From assembly GCA_963711465.1 (NCBI GenBank), contig CAVQEG010000001.1, positions 868,001-932,000 on the forward strand: a DNA stretch of 64,000 bases. The letters run 5' to 3'. The stretch is from CAVQEG01 sp963711465 (GTDB taxonomy: Bacteria; Bacteroidota; Ignavibacteria; OLB7). A program made the position numbers and the translations under genes. The notes under the pieces are model-generated. The model ran no database searches and was not told where the DNA came from. It saw nothing but the letters and a program-made list of their open reading frames with translations. Positions within the stretch are counted from its first letter, which is position 1, and every line of letters starts with the position of its first letter. Below are positions 17,401 to 24,293 of this stretch, piece by piece.

Positions 17401-19053
17401 CTGATTGAACCGCATTGCAACGACCTGGCGAAAACCATGAATGGGAATTCGTGCCGGCGCGGTCGGGTCATTGCTGTTGATGAGAAGCGTATCGGTGAAT
17501 CTGCCCGGCAGCTGGGCGTCGACGCGAACGATCAGGTCGAGCTTTCCGCCGGCAACGATGGTGTCCGGCACCGGTGGCGACTGCAGCGTATAGGTCCTCC
17601 CGAGCGTCGTACGGAACGTCGTGTCGGAGATGATCAACTGGTATCCGCCCAGATTCTCCAACGTGATCTTCGCCGTCGACTGGCTCGCACACGCGATCGT
17701 ATCGAAATCGATCGGACCACTCGGAACCAGGCGCGGCCGAACGCCCTGTCCACGCAGAACGACGGTTGCAGTGTCGCCGGCAGGGGAGATGTAGTGGAGG
17801 TAGGCGAATTCGAATGCCTCGCGACTCGGTGTGAAGCGGATACCGGTCGAGTCGCTCGCGCAGTAGGTGAGGTTCAGCGACGACAGTCCGTTCGGAGCTC
17901 GGAAGTCGGCCACGTCGGGACCGCTCATCGACCGACTGATCGTCAGGCCAGATCCGTACTCATGGACCGAGGCGAATCGAATCTGACTGGACAGTCCGAT
18001 CGGCACAGCACCGAAGTCGATGGTGTCGGGGTCGGCTTCGAAATAGTCGCCGACAAATTCGAACACTCCCCCGGGTCCCACCGCCCAGCCATGCGTCGCG
18101 TCGGGGAAATAGATGTCGTCCAGGTGGAGACTGGGAGGCACGCCACAATTCTGCGAGAACCAGGTGGCACCACCGTCGGTGGTCTTGTAGATCAGACTCT
18201 GTTCACCGCACGCCCAGCCGACGTTGGCCGAAACCATCGTCACGCCCCACATGATCGCACTGAAGTTGGTGGTGCTCCAGGTGGTGTCATTCGTGGTGCT
18301 GACCAGGACCTTGCCGCCACCGGTAGAGGACCAACTGTACCCGTTCGCCGAGGCGATGAACTGATGTCCATTGCTGGAAATCAGATCCTCCTGCCATCCG
18401 TTGTCGCCGGTGAGCGAGTGCGACCAGGTAACGCCGTTGTCGGTCGATTTCCAGAAGTGTCCGACGCCGCCGGACACGTAATACGTGCCGCCGCCATAAG
18501 ATGCACCCCCGATGGAACCGTCGGGCGAAACCGTGTCTACCGTCGGTCCCAGCCACGTTGATCCGCCATCGGTTGTCCGATAGAAGTAGGCACTGTCCGG
18601 TCCCGCCGCCGACCCACGTCCACGTGCGCAGATGCCGTTGCTGGCATCGATGAACCAGATCACCGTCCCGAAGCCGTTGCCCAGCGCCGGGGTGACGTTC
18701 GTCCAGGTGGCTCCGCCGTCGGTCGTACGAAACACGCCGTCTTCACCACCAACCCAACCGGTCGAACTGGACACGAAGCAGATGTCGCGATTGGCCGAAC
18801 CCGTTGCTCCCGTCAGCGTGCTGCCGCTCCAGGTGACGCCACCATCTGTCGTGCGAAGTACGAGCGTTCCTGACTGCGTGATCCACCCATGATTGGCATC
18901 GGTGAAGAACACCTCATTGTACTGCGCGCCGGCGGTCGAACCGGCCGCGACGAGCGTACTGGTCGGCACTTCCTTCCATTGCGACAACAGAAGGGAGGAC
19001 GTGAAGGTGAAGCAGAACAGGGCCAGAATGGCAGTGCGTAGCGTATGGCGCAT
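14452..19053 (-). CDS. Giant secreted surface protein: YCF48/BNR repeats, choice-of-anchor D domains, T9SS sorting tail (pair A)
   Basis: A 1533-residue exported protein. Start 19053 is chosen because it gives a clean signal peptide (MRHTLRTAILALFCFTF). Residues 25-330 form a YCF48/sialidase-like propeller region with repeated Asp-box motifs (RTTDGGVTW, RTTDGGATW, STDNGVTW). From about 370 to 1330 come repeated choice-of-anchor D (ASPM/SPD-2/Hydin-like) beta-sandwich domains with recurring patterns such as DFGAVPIG and IPVGRTTTRTVTIRNDG. The end (FRLEQNRPNPSAGATTIEF, SGVYTYRLR, RRMVITK) is a type-A T9SS sorting domain, so it should cross the outer membrane by type IX secretion. Likely a cell-surface protein; ligand unknown. 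It is followed by the OmpA-like gene and is a paralogue of the protein at 29614. Confidence 0.9.
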   Translation of the reverse strand: MRHTLRTAILALFCFTFTSSLLLSQWKEVPTSTLVAAGSTAGAQYNEVFFTDANHGWITQSGTLVLRTTDGGVTWSGSTLTGATGSANRDICFVSSSTGWVGGEDGVFRTTDGGATWTNVTPALGNGFGTVIWFIDASNGICARGRGSAAGPDSAYFYRTTDGGSTWLGPTVDTVSPDGSIGGASYGGGTYYVSGGVGHFWKSTDNGVTWSHSLTGDNGWQEDLISSNGHQFIASANGYSWSSTGGGKVLVSTTNDTTWSTTNFSAIMWGVTMVSANVGWACGEQSLIYKTTDGGATWFSQNCGVPPSLHLDDIYFPDATHGWAVGPGGVFEFVGDYFEADPDTIDFGAVPIGLSSQIRFASVHEYGSGLTISRSMSGPDVADFRAPNGLSSLNLTYCASDSTGIRFTPSREAFEFAYLHYISPAGDTATVVLRGQGVRPRLVPSGPIDFDTIACASQSTAKITLENLGGYQLIISDTTFRTTLGRTYTLQSPPVPDTIVAGGKLDLIVRVDAQLPGRFTDTLLINSNDPTAPARIPIHGFRQVVAMRFNQDTLLTLGRAYVGRDTSICILYYNVGNATQQVAEVAPLEGDPAIEQSPSVSGTPAFPSSPPNSAPPVAICFRVRASDTGWFERRFRVRTAPCGLDTFVTVRAYGVDAMAEADSLRTAPTSVCGTGTLDTFFIASRGNVPLVLREPTIGGVAAGQFAVVEPATWPDTVAVGDSLRVVVNFTPGIGVGRRSAVLVVPTNDARTGFEQLVVQLEGSREVVALDVDTARTVELGTVCVNDYRRVVFGLQNAGSVVDTITRLTVTSPSGAVAIARDPSGRALDVDAVDSVVFDVVPKSVGPFEARYEIGYGPCDGAETVIVRGTAVATDLAVAGALDLGNIPVGRTTTRTVTIRNDGSAEVTVRDVRIDPPDAAVVVAVAGLPATLAPGEEREVTITLTPTTAGHLAARMVIDNDGICGSELERTITATATEGRLFSAQSEVRFGSWIACSNSPIVDTVVLRWLGDAPVAVRSIGFAHNAPEFAILGTPPTTLQPDVPTEVYVAAAPVAGGDALDTLEVQVDDSGEPTMRIPLHVHFDVAALDVLDSAGDPLERIHADVFECADGVDRVVRLHNAGTLNDTVTIASTSSDATVLTPMPITIAPGGDAEATVRVASTGSATISSTLSITRMPCGVVRQIPVDGTVIALTATVGDADFGRVQIGTRDTVEAVVTNPGPIDRTVRDVVLSDPSGSMRLVGTAVGRTIAAGDTIHVMIEFAPGGVADVSSKLTVVLDGGCTQSFDAAVTGTAVEELIPTYELTATAPSLTGRWGSTVDVPIGLNTGRATPVSEFELHVGAAATLLDPVGVRVAATMADSFSVEAVRFDPDGVFVVRVTPRDGVVLDGPIDSLVVVEYEVLRGPDIATPITPSVQGLADNYEVTAGAGTFTLENYCDAYGRLLQVTGAFRLEQNRPNPSAGATTIEFELPFHGPALLQVFDQTGREVLRPVNGYMPAGRARTVIDRSQLPSGVYTYRLRAGLHELTRRMVITK

Positions 19054-19364
19054 AGGCGGGTCGAGCCTGAATTCAATTACATCTTGAATAATACGCATTG
19101 ACCTCGTCAGTTGTGAGGCACGCCGACGTCCTGTGTGAAACTCCCTCACATCCTCGTTGAGGGGTCGGCGTCCGACGACCCATCCTGCCATGATGGCAAC
19201 TCGGATGACTGACGTCGCGGCCGGGGTCCATTCGGTTCGATTTTGACACTATATCGCTCAAAATCGTAGAATTTGAAAGCGGCTCGCGATGTATTGGAGG
19301 TGTTCAGATTATTCCGTATATAGGAGCGATCGGACACAATTACAGGACTTCGAGGGCGTCTCTA
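19054..19364. other. Divergent intergenic region between pair A and the DnaB-C/Mgm101 cluster
   Basis: This 311-base non-coding stretch separates the start of the giant surface protein (-) from the ATPase gene (+). It is richer in A and T than its surroundings. It holds one clear sigma70-like promoter pointing right (19243-19272). I saw no convincing repeat or ORF. Confidence 0.6.
19243..19272 (+). promoter_or_regulatory. Predicted promoter for the DnaB-C/Mgm101 cluster
   Basis: An exact TTGACA (19243-19248), an 18-base spacer and TAGAAT (19267-19272, one mismatch to TATAAT), about 93 bases before the ATPase ATG. Bases after the -10 box read TTTG, so a Bacteroidota-like TA(n)TTTG element overlaps it with one extra base. 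Predicted from sequence only. Confidence 0.55.
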
Positions 19365-20252
19365 ATGGACCTGATGACCGTCGCTGCTGCCACCGCATCG
19401 GACTCGATTTTGTCGATACCGACGGGACTGGGAGGATTCGACCATATCGCCGGAGGGCTCCGGCGCTCCGAGCTCGTACTCCTCGAGGGTACGGGCGGAA
19501 CGGGTAAGAGCACCCTGGCGCTTCGAGTTGCCGTTCATGCGGCCTCGGTCGCCGGAGTGCCGGTCGGCTACTTCACGCTCGAGAGCTCCCGTCGACAGCT
19601 CATGCTGCGGCTGGTCGCAAGCGAGTGTGGCATCCGGCTCGACGCCGTTCGCAGAGGCGGCCTCGATGAGGGTGAGCTCCAGCGCGCAATCGCCGCGCTG
19701 CGACGGATAGAAGACGCACCGATGTTCGTCGACGACACGGCGGATCTGAGCGCGGACGAGATTGTCGCGCGCGCCCGCGCGATGCGCCGGGAGCGGAATG
19801 CACTCGGACTCGTGGTGGTCGATTCTCTGGAACAGATGCGGATCGACGGCGGGGACGACTCATCCGATGCACGCATCGACGCGTTGCAGCGATTGGCCGT
19901 CGAGCTGCAGGTCGCCGTGGTTGCCGTGGCGCAGAGCCCGGTGAAGCCACGCAGCGACGTCGGCTCGATCACACTGGAGCCGACCTCGAAGCGGGGTGCC
20001 GTCGAGATGGTCTATCCGGAATCGCGCCGTGCGACGATGCCGTTGATCGCCCGCGTCCGCACCCCACTGGGTATCGCAAGCGGACGTTTCGAGCTGGAGC
20101 TCAATCGGCCGTGTTGCCGGATCGCCGAGCCCGGAGACCAGCGGCGCTCGAGAACTGTCGAGCGACGTGCTCCTTCTGACCAGACAGGTCTGCAAGACCT
20201 CGTCACCACGGAGCACACCCAACACCAGCTACAGACCGCGATGGTGATATAG
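19365..20252 (+). CDS. Stand-alone DnaB-C/KaiC-like RecA-fold ATPase
   Basis: A 295-residue protein that lines up with only the C-terminal helicase domain of DnaB and lacks the N-terminal primase-binding domain. Visible are the lead-in IPTGLGGFDHIAGGL, Walker A GTGGTGKST (about residues 43-51), the DnaB-like FTLESSRRQLMLRL, Walker B LGLVVVDSLEQM and a late VRTPLGIASG segment where DnaB has its arginine-finger loop. The last 50 residues are not conserved. Related stand-alone DnaB-C or RadA-like ATPases occur in phages and mobile elements. It is followed closely by the Mgm101 homologue, so a joint role in DNA recombination, annealing or replication repair is inferred. It could act as a loader or motor; helicase activity is not shown. 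Confidence 0.82.
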   Translation: MDLMTVAAATASDSILSIPTGLGGFDHIAGGLRRSELVLLEGTGGTGKSTLALRVAVHAASVAGVPVGYFTLESSRRQLMLRLVASECGIRLDAVRRGGLDEGELQRAIAALRRIEDAPMFVDDTADLSADEIVARARAMRRERNALGLVVVDSLEQMRIDGGDDSSDARIDALQRLAVELQVAVVAVAQSPVKPRSDVGSITLEPTSKRGAVEMVYPESRRATMPLIARVRTPLGIASGRFELELNRPCCRIAEPGDQRRSRTVERRAPSDQTGLQDLVTTEHTQHQLQTAMVI

Positions 20253-20282
20253 AACAGTGAGCAAGAAACGCACAACTCAACT

Positions 20283-20286
20283 GGAG
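20283..20286 (+). promoter_or_regulatory. Ribosome binding site deciding the Mgm101 start
   Basis: GGAG six bases before ATG 20293. The only in-frame alternative upstream is GTG 20257, which lacks a comparable site. Confidence 0.5.
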
Positions 20287-20292
20287 AATTAC

Positions 20293-21360
20293 ATGGCGAA
20301 GCCAGACACGACCGCGGCCATCGACGTGCTGCGGGACCTCGGTGAACCGGCGCCACTTCCTACGGACGAACAGCCATCGCAATCGACGTTCAATCCGTAC
20401 GTGGGTATCGCGCAGGAAGCGTTTGCCGAGGATGCAATCAAGGTGCTGCTTGCACCCGTTGATCATAATGACGTTGAGATCCGTCCGGACGGCCTGATCT
20501 ACCTGCCGGAGATCAAGTACCGTCGGATTCTCAACCGGGCGTTCGGTCCCGGCGCCTGGTCGCTGCCGCCGATCGAGATTACGGTGTCGACCGACGACAA
20601 CATGCTGTACTACAAGGGCGCGTTGTTCGTTCACGGACGATTCGTGAGCGAGGCGATCGGAGAGCAGCAATACTATCCGGAGAACGACCGCATGAGCTAC
20701 GGTACCGCAGCCGAGAGCGCGAAGTCCAACTGTCTGATGCGGTGCTGCAAGGACCTCGGCATCGCCTCGGAGCTCTGGGACCCTGGATTCGTTCGCGCAT
20801 GGGTTTCAGCGAATGCTGTCGAGGTATGGTGCACCAACGTCTCGCGCGACCAGAGTTCGCGCGGACGAAAGCGTCGACTGTGGCGGAAAGCGTCCGACCC
20901 GGTTATCGATCAGTTCCCATGGCGCGAAGATGCCGATCCTTCCGAGCCGGTGTCCCGAGAGGTGGAGCCTCCCTCGCGAACCCGCGGGGAACAGAAGGCG
21001 TGGGCCGGCGACCTCCGACAACCACCTGCGGTGACGCGGCCGGTTTCGGGTCAACCAAACCGTGCGGGCAATCCACCGGCAGTCGTCAGCTTCCGGCAGG
21101 CGCGACGGTTCCGTGCAATTGCGCGGGACAACGAATGGACGAGCGAGGAGATCGATCGACTGCTGGCCGATGCAGGCTACCAGAGCGCGGAGGAAATTCT
21201 CCGACGCGACTACGATCGCCTCTGTGATGCACTGGATGACCAGGCGTCCCACATCGCTGTCCGCGAGGCACTCTCCGCGCCGTCGACGAACGCCGCTTCG
21301 ACGCCGCGAGCGATGCGCCGCGCGGCCGAAACCACGGGCACCCGGTCGAAGGGCGTGTAG
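20293..21360 (+). CDS. Mgm101-family (Rad52-related) single-strand annealing protein
   Basis: A 355-residue protein whose residues about 40-220 closely match Mgm101, the recombinase that maintains mitochondrial DNA in yeast and belongs to the Rad52-related annealing proteins. Diagnostic stretches are DVEIRPDGLIYLPEIKYRRI, NRAFGPGAWSL, GRFVSEAIGEQQYY, ESAKSNCLMRCCKDLG and IASELWDPGF, in the same order as in the yeast protein. A disordered basic/Pro region follows. The C-terminal module (about 270-330: RQARRFRAIARDNEWTSEEI to DYDRLCDALDD) resembles small helical tails seen on phage annealing proteins, by eye only. Start ATG 20293 is preferred over GTG 20257 because of its GGAG. It lies 40 bases after the DnaB-C-like ATPase and before a strong terminator. 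It probably promotes annealing of single-stranded DNA; partners are inferred from gene order. Confidence 0.88.
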   Translation: MAKPDTTAAIDVLRDLGEPAPLPTDEQPSQSTFNPYVGIAQEAFAEDAIKVLLAPVDHNDVEIRPDGLIYLPEIKYRRILNRAFGPGAWSLPPIEITVSTDDNMLYYKGALFVHGRFVSEAIGEQQYYPENDRMSYGTAAESAKSNCLMRCCKDLGIASELWDPGFVRAWVSANAVEVWCTNVSRDQSSRGRKRRLWRKASDPVIDQFPWREDADPSEPVSREVEPPSRTRGEQKAWAGDLRQPPAVTRPVSGQPNRAGNPPAVVSFRQARRFRAIARDNEWTSEEIDRLLADAGYQSAEEILRRDYDRLCDALDDQASHIAVREALSAPSTNAASTPRAMRRAAETTGTRSKGV

Positions 21361-21398
21361 TCGACGGGCACGACAGATGTGACGCGAATTTCATTGGT

Positions 21399-21440
21399 GG
21401 GGCCGACCGAGGACAGTCCTCGGCGGCCCCTTTGCTTTCT
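21399..21440 (+). terminator. Intrinsic terminator after the Mgm101 gene
   Basis: GGGGCCGACCGAGGA (21399-21413) pairs with TCCTCGGCGGCCCC (21417-21430) with one bulged A and a 3-base loop. A T-rich tract (TTTGCTTTCT) follows. It separates the ATPase/Mgm101 operon from the histone-like gene, 19 bases before that gene's ATG. Confidence 0.8.
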
Positions 21441-21458
21441 CGATCACCCTGGAGACTC

Positions 21459-22802
21459 ATGGACGCCAAACCGAAATACACGCCAGGACAAACGCTGAAT
21501 ATCCTCCGGTACGTCCCGCCACTTCCCCGCGGCGCTACCGTCGTCGTCTCGCGCGTCGACATGCGCTACAGTCCCGTGCGATACATCGTCGAGGGACGCA
21601 GGCCCGCCGACGGCGAGCCCGTTGAAGTGGCAGTGGACGAACGGGACCTGCGCACTCCATTCGTTCTCGGTCCGCCATCGAACAGGCGACGACGGCGGCG
21701 GAACTCGTCCGAGGAACAGTCGCTCTTTGGCGACGTGAACGGTGCGCGAAAGGCCGAAGTGCAGCAGCGCCGGCGCCAGCGTCGTGCGGCCATGGAGCTC
21801 GTTCCCAAGCGTCGCAGACGAACCGACGACGGCCAATCGAGGAGCACTACACGTGGCACTACTGGGGGCACTACAGGCCGGCCGCGCAAATCGCCCGTGA
21901 AAGGAACCAATCGGAGTCGGTCGCAATCGCGCACAGATGGTTCGACAGTGAATGCGCGGTCGAAGAATTCGTCACCGTCGAGGCCGCGGACAACGGCAGC
22001 AAAGAAGCCGGTGGCCGGGAAGAAGGTCGGCTCGCCCCGGACTCGGCGGAAGTCGACCGGCGGATCGGCCGCGGACGTTCCTCGGCAACGGCGCACGGCG
22101 TCCGCGTCGACGCCACGTCAGCGAACCGCCGGAGCGTCAGTCAGGTCGTCCAGCGCGAAGTCGAATCGCTCGACCTCGTCGAAGAAGCGCACCGCAACAG
22201 CGGGCGCCAATACGGCCCGTCGGTCGACGAGAACCGCCGGGCCACGTTCAGCAGCGAAGCGCGCGCCGACGAAGGCAAACGTGCCGAAGAAGGTCGCGGC
22301 GAAGCGCGCTGCGTCGAAGTCGAAGGTGCCGAAGAAGGTCGCGGCGAAGAAGTCAGAAGGGAAGAAGAAGGTGGTGCGAACGAAGAAGGCAGCGGCGGCG
22401 CTGGCGACCCGGAAGCGGACCGCGCCAAAGGCCCAGGCGACAAGGAAGGCGACGCGGACCGCGAGTGCAGCGGCCAAGCGCACGACCGGGAAGTCCGCAA
22501 TGGCAAAGAAGGCGGCAGCGAAGCGCCCGACAAAGAAGTCAGCAACACAGAAGAAGTCGGCGGCGAAACGTACGACCAGAAAGGCGTCGGCAACGAGGGC
22601 AGTCGAAGCAACGCCCATCAGGCGTCGGTCGGCGAGTCAATCGTCAGCCAGTCGCCCCGTGACGAAGCGTCCGAAGAATGCAGCGACGACGAACTCCACG
22701 AAGACGTCGTCGCGGTCGGCTCGCGCGACATCGGGAGTGCAGTCGACGCGAACGCGTCGAGAACGCTCGACGAAGAAGTCGACCAGATCAAAACGCCGCT
22801 GA
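21459..22802 (+). CDS. Histone H1-like, AT-hook-bearing DNA-binding protein with a distinct N-terminal domain
   Basis: A 447-residue, extremely basic protein. Start ATG 21459 has GGAG five bases upstream. Residues 1-75 form a compact, non-repetitive domain (PKYTPGQTLNILRYVPPL, RYIVEGRRPADGEPVEV) that looks beta-rich and that I do not recognise. After an Arg-run (NRRRRRRNSS), the rest is low-complexity Lys, Arg, Ala, Ser and Thr. It includes an AT-hook core (GRPRKSP, about residue 143) and H1/AlgP-like repeats (VPKKVAAKR, VPKKVAAKK, KKAAAKRPTKKS). Such tails bind DNA without sequence preference. It follows the Mgm101 gene on the same strand but behind a terminator. Inferred to compact or coat DNA, possibly with the annealing protein. 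Confidence 0.75.
   Translation: MDAKPKYTPGQTLNILRYVPPLPRGATVVVSRVDMRYSPVRYIVEGRRPADGEPVEVAVDERDLRTPFVLGPPSNRRRRRRNSSEEQSLFGDVNGARKAEVQQRRRQRRAAMELVPKRRRRTDDGQSRSTTRGTTGGTTGRPRKSPVKGTNRSRSQSRTDGSTVNARSKNSSPSRPRTTAAKKPVAGKKVGSPRTRRKSTGGSAADVPRQRRTASASTPRQRTAGASVRSSSAKSNRSTSSKKRTATAGANTARRSTRTAGPRSAAKRAPTKANVPKKVAAKRAASKSKVPKKVAAKKSEGKKKVVRTKKAAAALATRKRTAPKAQATRKATRTASAAAKRTTGKSAMAKKAAAKRPTKKSATQKKSAAKRTTRKASATRAVEATPIRRRSASQSSASRPVTKRPKNAATTNSTKTSSRSARATSGVQSTRTRRERSTKKSTRSKRR
22281..22349 (+). repeat. 24-bp direct repeat inside the histone-like gene
   Basis: Two identical 24-base copies (22281-22304 and 22326-22349) lie 45 bases apart, in frame, each encoding VPKKVAAK. This suggests recent tandem growth of the basic tail. 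Confidence 0.7.
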
Positions 22803-22886
22803 ACGGCACTTGCAAAGCGCAGGAGGTTAGTGGCGCTCAGGCTTGAGCCCGGGAGGCGCTACCGCTTTGCCCGTCTCCAACGTGCC

Positions 22887-22930
22887 ACGGGTTCCTGCCT
22901 TCGACGACCATTTCGCCGGCAGGAACCCGT
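22887..22930. terminator. Hairpin after the histone-like gene
   Basis: A perfect 13-bp inverted repeat (22887-22899 with 22918-22930) with an 18-base loop lies between the convergent histone-like gene and the membrane-anchored protein. It has no T-tract, so a terminator role is probable but not sure. Confidence 0.45.
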
Positions 22931-23012
22931 CTGGTATTGGACACACCACCAACCGTCACGCCAAACCATATCTACGAATGCAAGGACGATCAGATCCGTC
23001 GCGACCGTGCCG

Positions 23013-24293
23013 TCAATGCAACGCGGGACTCGTGGTTTCGGGTTCGCCCGAACGCAGCAGTGCCGACAAGAGCTGGCGGCCGTCGAGTGTGATCGCGTAG
23101 TAGCTGTACTCGATCCGACTGATGTGGGCCAACGGTACGAACTCCATCAGTTGCACCTCTCTGGGCATCGGAAGCGATGTCGACCGCGCGTACCAGTCGC
23201 TTGCAAGCAGCAACGAAGACATAGCCGGATGCTGGACATCGATCGACTCCGACTGCTTGATGACAAGGTCGTTTTCGACCAGTTGATCGGTGATCGCCCG
23301 GCACATCGGATTGACCAGACCGCAGAATCCCTTGTAGCCGGCGGCGAGTTCGTTGAGGAGAACGATCACGTTGCTTGCGGAGTAGGCGCGGAGCGTCGGT
23401 GGAAGCATTGCCAGCGAGCGCGGATCGCGATCGATCGCAGAGAATGAAAGACTGTGGGTACGCAGCGAGGATTCGCTCAGCCACGGATCGTCAAAGAGCA
23501 GCAGCGGCAGCGACGTCCGCGCACTGAGCTGTCGGACCGACCGCTGGGCGCTTCGCAGTTCCTGGATTCGCTGCGCATGCCGGGCCGATGCGAGACTATT
23601 GCTCGGTTCGAGCTGAGCCAGCCGGTTCGGCGACGACATCGATGTCGCCTGGTCGCCGAGGTGGGCCGAGGACGGATGTTGGCTGGATTCGCTCGACTCC
23701 TGCATCCTGACGACCGACGGTGCCAGCGACTTCGTGATCGATGCATCGTCTGCAGTTGCCTCCGAGGCAGGTGCACTATGCGTGGGCGACGCTTCGACAC
23801 GCTCGGCGCGGGCCGTCGGCTGCATCTTGATCGGCGACACGTCGTCGGTGGTTACCGCAGCGGCGGCAACCGTCGTGGAATTCGCCCGAGTCGCATGCAC
23901 GGTCGACGAGGAATGTGTCGCCACCGACGAGCGCGATCGTGACGACGCGTTCGCCACCGATGTCTGATGCGTTGCGGTGCCGGTCGCAGGTGAAGACGTT
24001 GGCCGACGTGTGTTGCGCAACGACGCTGATCCGATACGCGGCTGCTCGGGCACGTCTGCAGGCGCTTCAGCGGCGTCAACGACGTTCGCCGGACGCGCGA
24101 CTGCAGTCGGCGTGGCGCCGGTGGCGGAATGGCCCGTGGAGACGGCTTCGCCGACCGGTGCCGGATCTCCGGGCAGCGTCGAGAAGCCGATGTAGATCGC
24201 GAAAGCGATCAGCGCCAGCACGACGAGCAGCATGGCAGCGTCGCGTGGCTGGATGTTCTGGAGCGTTCGATCCTCAACTGGAAAGCGATTCAT
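23013..24293 (-). CDS. Membrane-anchored protein of unknown function with low-complexity linker
   Basis: A 426-residue protein I do not recognise. It has a short cytoplasmic start, one membrane segment (about residues 20-38, MLLVVLALIAFAIYIGF) and a Ser/Thr/Ala/Pro-rich linker (about 40-230). A more ordered C-terminal part (about 250-420) includes LPLLLFDDPWLSESS, NVIVLLNELAAGYKGFCGL and QLMEFVPLAHISRIEYSYYA. Two Cys (GFCGLVNPMCRA) could form a disulfide. The topology suggests an inner-membrane protein with a periplasmic domain on a long flexible tether. It stands alone, convergent with the histone-like gene. Base composition is like the neighbours. Confidence 0.65.
   Translation of the reverse strand: MNRFPVEDRTLQNIQPRDAAMLLVVLALIAFAIYIGFSTLPGDPAPVGEAVSTGHSATGATPTAVARPANVVDAAEAPADVPEQPRIGSASLRNTRRPTSSPATGTATHQTSVANASSRSRSSVATHSSSTVHATRANSTTVAAAAVTTDDVSPIKMQPTARAERVEASPTHSAPASEATADDASITKSLAPSVVRMQESSESSQHPSSAHLGDQATSMSSPNRLAQLEPSNSLASARHAQRIQELRSAQRSVRQLSARTSLPLLLFDDPWLSESSLRTHSLSFSAIDRDPRSLAMLPPTLRAYSASNVIVLLNELAAGYKGFCGLVNPMCRAITDQLVENDLVIKQSESIDVQHPAMSSLLLASDWYARSTSLPMPREVQLMEFVPLAHISRIEYSYYAITLDGRQLLSALLRSGEPETTSPALH

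Noticed and set aside
22118..22618. Phe/Ala/Val-rich minus-strand frame opposite the histone-like gene
   Set aside because: It is the mirror of Lys/Ala codons (AAG/GCG) on the plus strand, which create Phe/Ala-like runs on the other strand; not a membrane protein.
19365..22802. Prophage or integrated element around the Mgm101 gene
   Set aside because: No integrase, capsid, terminase, att-like repeats or composition change was seen; flanks are ordinary chromosomal genes. A phage origin of the module itself remains possible.
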